Source: Mucidula mucida (Eukaryota > Basidiomycota > Agaricomycetes > Agaricales > Physalacriaceae). Taken from it: 64,000 nucleotides of DNA. The notes under the pieces were generated by a model. That model saw only the letters and a program-made list of their open reading frames with translations, was not told where the DNA came from and searched no databases. The position numbers were made by a program, and so were the translations under genes. Location: positions 62,001 through 126,000 of the forward strand of contig JADNYV010000065.1 of the NCBI GenBank assembly GCA_015501055.1, given 5' to 3'. Positions 10,646 through 21,471 of this stretch are shown here, one piece after another (the first letter of the stretch is position 1; each line of letters begins with the position of its first letter).

Positions 10646-11321
10646 ATGCCACGTAAATCGACCCGTTCAGTGTGCGTCTTCTGCTATTAACTATCTCTCC
10701 GTACTAGACCGGTTCTCTAGTCCTACCCAGTCGGCGCCGACTCCTCGTCTAATACGCGCCGCTCCAAAAACGACGACTAGCTCACTCAATACAGGCGAAA
10801 AGCGCGCCCTTGAAGAAGCATCCACCGACTCAGACTCGTATGTGCCCTATCTATTGACCGAATCTCTTTACTGACCCGTTCACTATAGACCGCCGCCTCC
10901 AGCAAAGAAGCTTCGAACGTTGAAGGAGTCTTCAAACGCGAACGCGCCTGCCATCCCCGACCTCTCTTCTATCCCTAATCCAAAGACTTTCCGCTCCCAC
11001 CCACGATACGACGACTACGTCAAGTCAATCCCGCGCCCTGTCAAGGGTGGCTCGAAGAGCACCAAGGAGGAGCACAAGAAGAATTTCGAGAACGATTGGT
11101 CCGTTGCTAGACTTGTTGGCCGAAGGAAAGTCAAGTGCGTTGGTTGCTGGAGCGACAAGACGGTTAATGGCTATCAGCCGGCTCCCTGGGTCAACCATCG
11201 CGAACGATGCTCAGCGCTGATGGCTAAATGGATGGTCAAGGCAGGATTTGCGACGGAGGGCGCTGCGCGATGCGCAGGAATCACGTTTGAAGAGCCTAAG
11301 TCTAAGATAACCAGCTCCTGA
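10646..11321 (+). CDS. Small C-x2-C / H-x3-C protein, member 2
   Basis: Exons 10646-10671, 10721-10837 and 10889-11321 splice with the same intron positions as the left-arm copy and give 191 residues. It again starts MPRK, has a basic stretch (PPPAKKLR) and ends in a domain with C-V-G-C-W and W-V-N-H-R-E-R-C, keeping the spacing C-x2-C-x16-H-x3-C. All putative ligands are present. The last residues (KITSS) differ from the EEATS tail of member 1 and of the fragment just downstream. The role is unknown; a nuclear DNA- or protein-binding role is inferred from the basic N-terminus only. Confidence 0.75.
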
Positions 11322-11371
11322 TGTACATTATTACTTACTCGGATTCATTTGTTCTTCTGTAAATCGATTAT

Positions 11372-11750
11372 CACCTATCCCCGACCTCTCTTCTATCCCT
11401 AATCAAAAGACGTTCCGCTCACACCCTCGCTTCGCCGACTACTTCAACTCAATCCGCGCCCTGTCAAGGGTTGCCCGAAGAGCAACCCGGACAAGCGCAA
11501 GAAGAGTTTAGAGAACGACTGGACCGTCGCAAGGATTGCTAGCCCACGGAAAGTGCGCTGCATGGGCTGTTGGAACGACCTGAAGGTTCAAAAAGACTAC
11601 CAGCTGACTCCCTGGGTTCGACGTCGTGAACGATGCTCAGCGCTGATGGCGAGATGGATGGTCAAGGAAGGTTATGTAACGGAGGAGGCTGCACGAGAGG
11701 CAGGAATCAAATTTGAAGAGGATCCAGAGCTTGAGGAAGCCACCTCATGA
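11372..11750 (+). pseudogene. 5'-truncated tandem copy of the small zinc-finger-like gene
   Basis: Homology starts abruptly inside exon 3 (IPDLSSIPNQKTFRSHPRF) only 50 bp after the stop of member 2; exons 1 and 2 and the promoter are missing. A one-base loss at about 11450 (AATCCGCG for AATCCCGCG) breaks the frame. In the 65-codon open remainder the putative ligand His is Arg (W-V-R-R-R-E-R-C). Its C-terminus (ELEEATS) and 3' flank match the left-arm copy better than its neighbour, pointing to unequal exchange between arms. Confidence 0.75.
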
Positions 11751-12004
11751 GATGTAGAATGTTATTCACTCGTATTCATCTGTTTCTTCTGTAAATCTTT
11801 TATCACCGATTACCTACCATGTAGTTTAGCGTATGCCTTTTGGATATTTGTGCCATCATGTCTTTTCCGGTGCGCTGAGGTCGAAAATTGGAGCTGAAGC
11901 CTCAGATAGAAGAATGAAAGACGACTAGACATTGAAGTTGTGTTAAACAGGCACTGGGTGGGCTTTATCGTCCCCCAGCTCTATTATTGCTGATTGAAAA
12001 GCAG

Positions 12005-14020
12005 GAAAAGGAGAGTGACGGATGTCGAGAGAATCACTTTGATGTGTTAAAGCTGTCTTAAATGTATGTATAGCTCAAAATGGCTGGAATATTGCTTGAA
12101 TACATCTCGTAGCTAACCATGACAGTACGAACTACGTACACAAAGTTGCGCTGCATTCGGCGCATAACAATGGCCGCCGGCACGGGGCGTCAGTCACATG
12201 ACGCTATTGGCTAACAATGGGCCCGGCTTGATTGACTCTGTTCAGAACAACCACCACCATCTTGCGATAGATGTAAGCACCGTCCTCTACTTGGTGGAAC
12301 TCTCTGACTGAAACGTAGAAAATAGTACGATGAACTCTCACCAGAATACTACTCGCATCATGGACGTCGTGCCCGCCAACTTTCTTTGTGACCATCAAAC
12401 AATGCAGAAAATCACCAACTCGCGGTTGGTGGATGAAAAGGCGCCTTCTTTGTTAGAGTTGAATCTCTCCGTGCTTGAATTGCGCCAACGGCGCCTCAAG
12501 GCTGAGCTAACAGCCGTTGAACTGCTCATTTCGGAGGCAGTCGCCGAGCAGACACGCCTCCGCTCTTCTATCGAGACCCACAAATCCCTTCTTGCCTACT
12601 CCCCGGTTCGCGCTCTTCCAGGAGAGATCCTGAGCAAGATCTTCCTTCATTACATCGCCGTTTCCCAACCCACGGTTGGAACCGTTTTCAAAGAGATGGT
12701 TGCCTTTCACCGGACGCGAGCTTGTATCCTTCAGGTCTGCCGTCGCTGGCGTACTACAGCTCTGGCTGATCCTCGGCTATGGACTACAATCCATTTGCTT
12801 GGTTCAGGCGCGGACTTGGACGACAAGGAACATTGGTATCACGGTAAACAGAAGTTATTCGCCCATGATTACCGGGTCGACTCAAGAGCGGGCCTCCTAC
12901 TGGAAGGCTTTGGAGAATCCCCTAAAACAAACGTCTTCTCTCCCCTTACAACTGCTCTTTCATTTCAGTGCATGCAGTACCATCAGCAATCACGACGACA
13001 CAATCTCCTCGCTGCAGACATTTATTCACTTGTTCCCACAAGGAAACACCATTTTCCTCTACATTTACTCTGATGAGTGCATCATTCCAGAGTTCAGCTC
13101 AGTCATGAGTGCTGCCAAAATTCCCCATGCAGATCAAGTCCATACCGCCCGGATCAATGTCTGGAACAGTGTGTTAGAGCGCAAGCTTTTGTCCGTGATA
13201 CCAAACATTGAAGTGCTGGAAGTGGACACTTGGAATATTGACCAGTGGTTTGCTGATGTACCAACTGCAGGTCATTGCCTGCGCAGCTTCCATCTTTTGG
13301 GGAATAGTTCCTCCATATCTCTCGCAGCATTATTTGACCTTTTGGATCGCCCGCCGCTGCTTGAGACACTGAAAGTTGCTGCCATCTCCATCACTCGTGC
13401 TTTCGGGACCCTCCGTACCGTCACCCATACACTCCTTTCAACATTCCACCTTTCTCATGCCACAAAGGAGGAAAACAACACAATCTTCGGACATTTGACA
13501 CTCCCCGCTCTCTGTTCCCTCTGTTTGGGGGCAACAACTACACCTGGCCCTGTCCAAATAGCCTCTCATTTCTTCAACGGTCTGGTTGTATGTTGACGGA
13601 GCTTGCATTCTGTTGATGTCTGGTCGACGAGGGATGCCTTGTGGCCCTGCTTACGGCTCAGAACAAACTTACCTCTCTCCGGATCAACTTGTTCACTGAT
13701 GGCGAAGGAGACGATCGACCCATTCCAATGCCGATCCTGGAATTTCTTTCTGCGACACCCAATGTTGCCTCAGATCAGCCTTTACCGGTGTTGACGATCC
13801 TGGGGTTTCCGTACATCCATGGGGGCTGAAAGCGGTCAAACGGCTGATCCAGTCGCGTTCTGCAGCTCAGTGTAGAATTGTGGTGCTTAGGGAAGTGGAC
13901 ATTGAAGTACAGTCAAGAGAGATTGAAGATGATGTCAAGAGGGACGAGCGCATAGCACGATTCAAGGCATTTACGGACAAGGGCATGACAATCCGGATTT
14001 CTTACATGTTTGGATTTTAA
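12005..14020. repeat. Inverted F-box duplication, arm 1
   Basis: This block, including about 320 bp of upstream non-coding DNA (from GGAGAGTGACGGAT through TGGAATATTGCTTGA), matches the complement of 15188-17190. The pair forms a convergent inverted duplication with a spacer of about 1.17 kb. Confidence 0.8.
12330..14020 (+). pseudogene. F-box protein pseudogene 2
   Basis: The ATG, coiled coil and F-box core (ALPGEILSKIFLHYIAV, VCRRWRTTALADPRLWTTI) are open, but the frame shifts near 12850. A one-base loss near 13525 (CTCTGTTTGG for CTCTTGTTTGG in copy 3) shifts it again, and a CGA-to-TGA type nonsense codon follows near 13615. The leucine-rich tail then continues to a TAA at 14018-14020. 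A probable 5'UTR intron (GTAAGC..GTAG) is retained just before the ATG. Confidence 0.85.
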
Positions 14021-14639
14021 GTGTATTGTAGTCTTGGGGATTGACTGAGAAAAGCAACGGAGATCTAGAGCACTAAAGACATTCAACTTTACCCGTCCGT
14101 CAATGGTCAGGATGAGGAACTTGAGGGTGAGTGGGGCGTTCAGGGGAGCGGACCTGTAGACATGGCCTTGCTAGTCAAGCAAGGAGATGCTCATTCACCG
14201 AAGGGTCGAAGAGTCTGTACCATGTTGACTTTGCGTTCTCAGGCAATTCACAAGTTCTCTAGACCTTGCTCAGAATAAGCGCTTCCCCCTTGCTTCCTTT
14301 CTCGGGTGTCCATGCCCTGCCCCAATTTGTGCCCGCATTTCTGCTTTTGTCTGTTGCACTTGATGGCCTGTGCGTCCTGAAGCCGATGACCGCCACACTA
14401 AGCAGCGCGTTCAGAGAAGGACTTTTCTAATGGTGCAATATTTGTCTCTAATCTTTCCTCTACAGTATTTGGTGTTTCCTCCGCTTCTACACCAATTGAA
14501 GTACGCGGTAGAGGGGCTCAATAGTGGCAGCTCCCGTGAGCAGCTGTCCATAGGCAGAGATATCGTTTACTGAAGGATTGTCGGGGCGAGCTGTCGGTTC
14601 CTCGCTAGCGCTCTCGCGTAAAGACGTTAAGATGAGCCA
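14021..14639. other. Intergenic, nothing supportable
   Basis: The spacer of the inverted F-box pair begins here. I find no coding signal in this part. Confidence 0.4.
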
Positions 14640-14955
14640 GTAGAACTACACTATGTCAGGTAGATTATGGTGATCGCAAGGAATATGAACCATGGAGGCC
14701 GGGACCAGGATGCGACTCTGTGATGCATGCCGCTAGGAGAATCATATTGACATGTAGGGACAGAATATTCAAGGGGGATATGAGGTCGCCTTTTGACCAC
14801 TTGACAAGTATAGCGAGACGAGCAAGCAGTTAGTGCAGCGGCTCCAGTGAATGTATTGTGTTTTTCGAGAGCTTCAGAACAGGACGAAAGCCTCCATGCT
14901 ATGATCACCGGACTGGAGCTTGATATATGGCGTGAGTAGTTCTCCAAGGAAGCGC
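14640..14955 (-). pseudogene. Fragment of the decayed membrane-protein family
   Basis: The minus strand encodes RVASWSRPPWFIFLAITIIYLT-like sequence matching the second-exon helix (IVVTHSHPWFLFLVVITVYLS) of the gene at 55490-56503. The rest of the gene is not detectable. It lies between the two convergent F-box pseudogenes. Confidence 0.5.
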
Positions 14956-15187
14956 TCAGAGAAGGACGATATCATGATACTGGAGTCAAGTCCTGCCGGC
15001 GGCTTGCCCGCCACAGACCATGCTGGACTTAGATGCGGCTAATGTGGCTCTGACCGGGCCAAAATGAATCTGCGCAGCTGCTGACAAGCAATCATGGCCT
15101 TGAAGAAACGAAGCCGGGACACGATGCAAGAACGGAACGGCCGATTGTATCACAAAGAACAGGTTATAACTAATCTAACAATACTGA

Positions 15188-16866
15188 CTAATAATATAAA
15201 TTGCTGTAAGAGATCCGGATCGTCACGCCCTCGTTCCTAAATGCTTCAAACAGGGCTGTGTGCTTGTCCTTCTCGATACGATCATTGGCCTGCTCTGTCT
15301 GTATTTCAATGTCCACTTCTCAAAGTGTTGCGATTCCACACTGGTTCGCTTGAGCTGCAGAACACGACTGAATCAGTCGTTCCACAGACTTCAGCTGCCA
15401 TGGACGAACGGAAACCCTGAGGACCGTCAACGCCGGTAAAGGTTGATCTAAGGCAACCTTGGGTGTTGCAGAAAGAAATTCCAGGATCGGCATTGGAAGG
15501 GGTCGATCATCTCCTTGGCCATCAGCGGACAAGTTGAGCTGAAGGGTGGTAATTTTGTTCTGGGCCGTAAGCAGGGTAACAAGGTGTTGTTTGTCGACCA
15601 GGCATCGACGAAATGCAAACTCCGTCAACATACAACCAGACCGCTAGAGAATGAGAGGTTATTGGGACAGGGCCAGGGATGGTTGTCGCCCCCAAACAAG
15701 AGGGATCGAAGAGCGGGCAGTGTCAGATGTCCAAAGATCGTGTCGTTTTCCTCCTTCTCGCCACGAGAAAGGTGGAACATTGAAAGGCGCTCATGGGTGA
15801 CTGCATGGATGGTCCCGCCGGGATGACTGAGATTGATGTGAGTAAGTTTCAATGTCTCAAGCAGCGGTGCATGATCCAGGAGATTCAATACTTCTGCGAG
15901 AGATATTGAGTCACTCTTTCGCGAAATATGGAAGCTGTGCAGGCGATGGCCTGCAGTTGGGACATCAACAAACCACTGCTCAATATCCCATGCTCGCAGT
16001 TCTAGCACTTCAATGTTTGGTATGGCGGACAAAAGCTTGCACTCTAACACTTTGTCAAAGACAATAACGCGGGCGGTATGAACTTGATCTAGACGGGGAA
16101 ATTTGGCAACATTCATGACCAAGCTGAACTCTGGAGTGACGTTTTCTGCAGTAGATGTAGAGGGAAATGGTGTTTGCTTGTGGGAGCAAGCGAACAAATG
16201 TCTGCAGGGAGAAGATTGTGTTGTCGTGATTGCCGATGTTACCGTCTGCATTGAAGTGAAAGAGTAGTTGTAGAGGCAGATAAGATGTTTGATTTAGGGT
16301 CTTTTCCAAAGCTTTCCAGTAGGAGGCCCGCTCTTGGGTCGACCCGGTAATCATGGGGTGGGCGAATGACTTTTCTTCTTTGCCATACACATCTTCCTCG
16401 TCATCACTGCCCTCGCCTGAACCAAGCAAAGGGATCGTAGTCCACAGCCGAGGATCAGGCAGAGCTGTATTGCGCCAGCAACAGCAGACCTGAAGGATAA
16501 GAGCCTGGGTCCTGTAAGAAGCAACGATCTCTTTGAAGACAGGTCGCTGCCGGGATTGGAAAAGGGCGATGTAATGAAGGAAGAGCGCGGACTGGGGAAT
16601 ATGCAAGAAGGGATTTGTGCGTCTCGATAGAGGAGCGTAAACGCGTCTGCTCGGCGACTGCCTCCAAAATAAGCAGTTCAACAGCTGCTAGCTTGTCCTT
16701 GAGGCTGATGGCGCGATTCAAGCACGGGGAGATTCAACTCCACCAGAGAAAGCGCCTTTTCATCCACCAACTGCGAGTTGGCAACTTTCTGCATTGTTTG
16801 ATGGTCACAAAGAAAGTTGGCGGGTACGACGTCCGTGATGCGAGACGCAGTCTGGTGAGAGTTCAT
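15188..16866 (-). pseudogene. F-box protein pseudogene 3 (minus strand)
   Basis: It starts at 16866 with MNSHQTASRITDVVPANFLC like the intact copy, then breaks at about 16690. At about 16585 the F-box core is deleted: the 22-bp segment encoding GEVLSEI is missing between two CTTCC repeats, which suggests slippage between short direct repeats. Frames change again near 16110 and 15645, and the gene ends at a TAG at 15190-15188. Loss of the F-box core means it could not bind Skp1 even if the frame were read. Confidence 0.85.
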
Positions 16867-17190
16867 CGTAATACTTTCTACGTTTCAGTCAGATGGTGCC
16901 ACCAAGCAGCGTACGGTGCTTACCTCTATTACGAGAAGGTGGCGGTGGTGGTGGTCCTGAAGAGAGTCAGTCAAGCCGCGCCATTGTTAGTAAATAGCGT
17001 CATGTGACTGACGTGTCGTTGTTGTTTTCAGCCGAGTCTACTAAAGAGTAGTTCATATTGTCGATCTTCGCTACGCAATTTACTCAAGCAATATTCCAGT
17101 CCCTTTGAGCTCTCCGTACATTTCAGGCACCTCTAATGGATCAAAATAATTCTCTCTTTGGGCCGAAATCCGTCACTCTCCTTTCCTCCA
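15188..17190. repeat. Inverted F-box duplication, arm 2
   Basis: This is the complement of 12005-14020, with the same upstream non-coding block at 16870-17190. The two arms have each collected their own indels, so the duplication is not recent. Confidence 0.8.
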
Positions 17191-18259
17191 TCTCATGTCA
17201 ACTTGACGTTGAGCCCTCCTTCATGACTTCCTTCCTTAGGTGCCTGGAGCTCGTGGCAATCATCGACGACGCCAAAATGGCATGCGGTGGAGTTCAAAGT
17301 TTTAAGATCTACTGACTGCTTCATACCGCACCATCTGCTCCCGGCCAAGTGCATCTTTGCGGCAAGGCTGAACGTGCTCTCCTTTACCCATCTGGACCAT
17401 CATCTTCTCGTCGTCTGATAACTGCACAGAACATGGCTTTCAATGATCCTGGGACGCAGGACAATTTAATGTCCTCAAGTAGATCACCGGTGCACCTACA
17501 GAGGGAACAAACTTGCCTTGTTTACCGCATGGTGCAGCGGACAACTGTCACGCTGAACACTATGCGGAGAAGGACATTTCTGTCATGATTGTGTGGCGAG
17601 GACATGTTCGTCCTCGTATCCTTTTACATCTCCTTTACTTACTCTAGGCATCTGCAGTATTGAAAATATACATCATTGGTATGTTTCTCATCATCTTCCG
17701 ATCGTGTCAAACATATCTTGGTCACAATATGAAGCTCTCACCCGGCGAATTGAAATATTGATTGTGTACCATTGCTCCATTCTCTCTCTCTCTCAACGCG
17801 TCTAGGAGTATTCTCTGCTGTACATCATACCACCACCACCCAGCCAACTTCCGCTAGTTGATACGGCGCACCATCATCATCTACCTCAGTTCTAGCTCTG
17901 AGTCTATTTTATTTTAATCCGCGGCGAATGTCCTCCAGGAGATCACCGGTGCACCTATACGTGCCTGTTAGGACGACTTCGAGGATCTCACTTGCTTGAT
18001 CGCCTGGAAATAATGGGGGCAAGCACTGCGGCAGTAATGACACCTAGCTATGGCTGTCGTGGAGCGACTGGCTGTCATGTTAACTACTGCATGGAACTGT
18101 AGGTGGTACTGTAGAGGCTGTCACGGGCGACGCTCGTGGGTAAGCCGTACGAGGCATGTCTCTCTTGCTTAGCAGCATCTGTTTCAGCCAGTGCATCAGT
18201 GTATCCCGAATCTGTGAGGCCAGGTTTTTCTTTGGCTATGACAATCCGGCTTATGAGGT
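17191..18259. other. Intergenic with a 28-bp direct repeat
   Basis: GTCCTCNAGNAGATCACCGGTGCACCTA occurs at 17471-17498 and again at 17930-17957 in the same orientation, about 460 bp apart. No gene is supportable around them. Confidence 0.45.
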
Positions 18260-18400
18260 TATCCGTCTTCTCGTCGTGTATAGGCAGGCGGCGGCATCTT
18301 GAGTGCCCACCCAAACATCGATGACCGGGACGCGTGAGCCCGGAGCCATTGCTGTTGCCTATATGTTTGACAGTCATGGTCAGCCCCGACTCATACGCAT
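18260..18400. repeat. Dispersed repeat, copy 2
   Basis: Inverted match to 8785-8950 over about 140 bp. On the plus strand it can encode FSSC..RRRHLECPPK, lacking one Cys of the first copy's C-x2-C-x6-C pattern. Confidence 0.6.
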
Positions 18401-18566
18401 ACTCAGTCTGAATGTGCATCTATTGATGCGTACTGAACTAGTGATCTACTCTTACCTCGGTGACCCCACCTCAAACACAGATACCCCTTCGCGTGTTATC
18501 CGTACTGCTCGCTTTACAACAAAATTCTACTAGCAGCTCTGATTTTATTCGAGGGCTTGAGTATAT

Positions 18567-19330
18567 TTAGCTACTGAGATCCCACTGCGGTGGCTTGTCT
18601 AGATGCGATTGGGAGACTTTGGCAAGCATAAACTTCTTGACCTGTCTGTCGATTTGCTCTATATGTGGCGAAGAGTACGCCTCGCAGACTAGTTGCCTTG
18701 TACTACCATCAGCTGCAATCGGACTCAGCCAGTCCTCGCGGTAGATGACCTGCCAAATCAGCCAACAATAATGCGGTAATGTGAATAGAGTATTACCCAT
18801 TTCTCGTAGAGCGCCGCCCCCAGACTTTCCCGTCGGAAGGTCAATGGTATGCAGAGCAAACAGGTTGATTTTGTCGGGTGGGAATCCATGCGCCACGGCA
18901 TATCGAAAGACAGGCACTGGATGGGCGTTTGCGTGTGGTCTATAGTCAATTCCGATCATACATGTTCATTTTCCCTAGCTGTAATAGACGCACGGGATGC
19001 AAGAATCGCAAAATGCCATGAGAGCGGCGAATTGATACTTGTGTGCGGCGTATCCCACCGCCTCTAGGGTATCGAAATCTAGGAGATCGATGTCCTGGAG
19101 CGGAGGTCTGGGGTAGAGATACGCAAAGGCGATGGCGAGCACTCACCACCTGCTTGGATGGCCAAAGCTGTTGTGTGTGCGACGATGTTGGCGCGGTGTA
19201 GCCTGAAGTGACGACGTCTGATGAGCGGAGGAAAACGTCGGCATCTGGAGCAGCAACTGCATGATGTGATGAGAGTGGGAATCCTTGGATGGGCGACACG
19301 TACAATCTGGATGGACCGTTTGGGCTCTCG
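18567..19330 (-). pseudogene. BTB/POZ domain protein pseudogene
   Basis: The complement encodes AAPDADVFLRSSDVV, RLHRANIVAHTTALA, then LYPRPPLQDID and EAVGYAAHKYQFAALM, matching the intact BTB gene at 21472-22326. Two lesions are clear: a one-base loss inside the first strand (near 19220) and loss of the segment between THTTALA and the LYP motif. No in-frame ATG precedes the first block. The C-terminal exons (VFRYAVAHGFPPDKINL, then VIYREDWLSPI) are open with normal introns, so decay began at the 5' half. Confidence 0.7.
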
Positions 19331-19551
19331 AGTCGCTCTTGCGGAGCAGCGGCCCGACACACGTTTCATGATGTGCGATTAGATTAGATCAACTCCACAT
19401 CGATTACACCGGCGCCACGCCAACCGGGCTTGCGTCCTACCATCGTTGTCGTCTAGAGCATCGCCGCCGTTTCTGTCGCTGTCTATATTGTCGTCGCCGC
19501 ATCCACCACACGTATATAGAGCAGTGCTTCTTCCACGTATACCCACCAACC

Positions 19552-20505
19552 ATGTGTGACGATCCCGCCCCGCAAAGCACGCTGCCCTACCCACCCTTGC
19601 ACAAGGACAAAAAGTTTGTCGTGCTCAGTGACTGGGATGGCACCATCACCACCTTTGATTCGAACGACTACATGACGGATAATCTGGGCTTTGGGAAAGA
19701 CCTGCGCAGACAAGGCAACTTGGATATTCTCTCCGGAAAGGTGCGTTACGCTCCGTGCTGAGACTCTCTTGCTAAAACATCGGTGTGATAGGTAACCTTT
19801 CGGGACGCGTTTCGCGACATGCTGCAAAGCGTGGTGGATAACGGGCATGGATATGAGGAGTGCAAGCGGGTATTGAGAGAACGTACGTCGTCCATATTCG
19901 TTGCCCATATCACAGCCGATGTTGATGGTCTATAGACATCGTCCTGGACCACGGCTTTAAGACATTCCACGCCTTCTGCGTCGCGCACGACATCCCCATC
20001 ATCATCGTCTCCTCGGGCATGGAGCCCACCATACGCGCCGTCCTGTCCAACCTCCTCCCCCAACACGTTGCCGACACCATCGACATCATCTCGAACGATG
20101 TGGAGATTCTTTCACCGCCAGAGGATAAGGAGGCGATGCAGTGGGGCATCAAGTTTCGGCATCCGACGAGCGGGTTCGGGCATGACAAGAGTCAGGCGAT
20201 ATTGCCGTACCGAAAGCTCGCGGAGGAGCAGGGCGGGTGGCCAAAGGTGCTATTCTTTGGGGATGGCGTTAGCGATATGAGCGCAGCGAAGCATGCCGAT
20301 TATCTGTTTGTCAAGACAAAGTGTGAGTGTATCCTTTCTTTCGTTTTCGTTATTGGCTGATAAGGTGAACGCAGCGGAAGGCGAGAATGATCTAGCGGCG
20401 TATTGTCGAAGAGAGGGTATTGAGCATACGTGTTTTACGGATTTTGAGGCTGTTGTGCCGTTGGTGGAGAAGATTATGAATCAGAAGGAGGAGGAGGCCA
20501 AGTAA
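19552..20505 (+). CDS. HAD-superfamily phosphatase (yeast YNL010W-like)
   Basis: Exons 19552-19740, 19792-19882, 19936-20322 and 20375-20505 give 265 residues. HAD motif I is DWDGT at about 27-31 (nucleophile and acid Asp), motif II is in IIIVSSGM, and motif IV is GDGVSD, so the catalytic set is complete. DSNDYMTDNLGFGK after motif I and the overall order match yeast YNL010W (Pyp1), a cytosolic sugar-alcohol phosphate phosphatase; the exact substrate here is inference. Length is typical. No secretion signal is seen. It is the best-conserved gene of this part of the window. Confidence 0.85.
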
Positions 20506-21471
20506 TTGAGCAAGTATAGATAGATGATCATTGGCATGTATACTTGGAATGAATGAATGATTGACTCGCAGACCCACCATATTTCGTTCTCTCGTAGTAG
20601 ACTATCGGACTCCAAAATGGAGATAGCATGAGAGTAGGATGGCAAGTTACAACACCACACCGTCCACTGTCCTTCATTACAGAGTTTACATTTACTCCTC
20701 GCATGCGCCTCTGCGCTATAAACACCGACTTGGTCGATTTTAACTGCCCACTTCTCCTCTACGAGTTCGGCCTTGCACAACACCTCCGCCGCCTTTACAA
20801 TCCACTTAGTGTCGCCACGCACACGATAGCAATGATGATATATCAAGTATGTTACCTGTGCCATCTCGGTGCATAACAAACCATCTCCGAGTCCTTCGCT
20901 ACCGACGTTGCAGTATGGCCTTGAAATCTCCCGAGTGCGAGATCTCTCAGCGAACCTTACCGGCGGGCCGTGCGTATATAGATACCTGGCGTTGAAAAAA
21001 CATCCGGAGTCTACTTCTTTGGATCCTCTCCTTTGTTGCTTGTTTTTTTCCTCCTCGTGCTGCCACCGAGAAGTGCAATGTGTCTGATCGTCCGATTTCA
21101 GCTCAATCCGGAAGAGCTATTTGGGTGAGGGCGGCTTTGGTCGTGTACGCCAATCAGATGTCCGCTCCCATATCATTTCGTTATTGGAGGCAACAACGAC
21201 GGAAACACAAGAGCGCCTATTCGTGTACGACATGGCCAGCAGACTCTACTTGATTGAACACAAGTTGAGCATAGGAACAAGCAGAGGAGAGATGCAGCTC
21301 GCTGTCGCTCGGTACCGATCACAAGAAAATGTTTCCTTCAGCTCGTAAAAATGACAGAACGCTGTGGCTCGACCAGGACGGCTCCTACTCTCACTGGGGG
21401 ATTAAATTCAGGTCTCGCCTGCCATATCATTTCCACACCTTGTGCTACCTACTCATTTACCAGCCTGCTCT
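20506..21471. other. Intergenic, nothing supportable
   Basis: No coherent gene is seen. A stretch near 21112 encodes a kinase-like LGEGGFGRV, but nothing around it resembles a kinase. Confidence 0.4.

Larger units (their letters stand above)
7700..11321. repeat. Right arm of the large inverted duplication
   Basis: This is the mirror of 3498-6240: membrane pseudogene, unknown gene, shared promoter and small zinc-finger-like gene in reversed order and orientation. It is longer than the left arm because 8571-9420 has no left counterpart; that stretch contains a microsatellite and a dispersed repeat, so it may be an insertion here or a deletion on the left. Confidence 0.8.

Noticed and set aside
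21112..21348. Kinase-like glycine loop (LGEGGFGRV)
   Set aside because: No other kinase motif (VAxK, HRDL, DFG) follows on that strand; the match is short enough to be chance.
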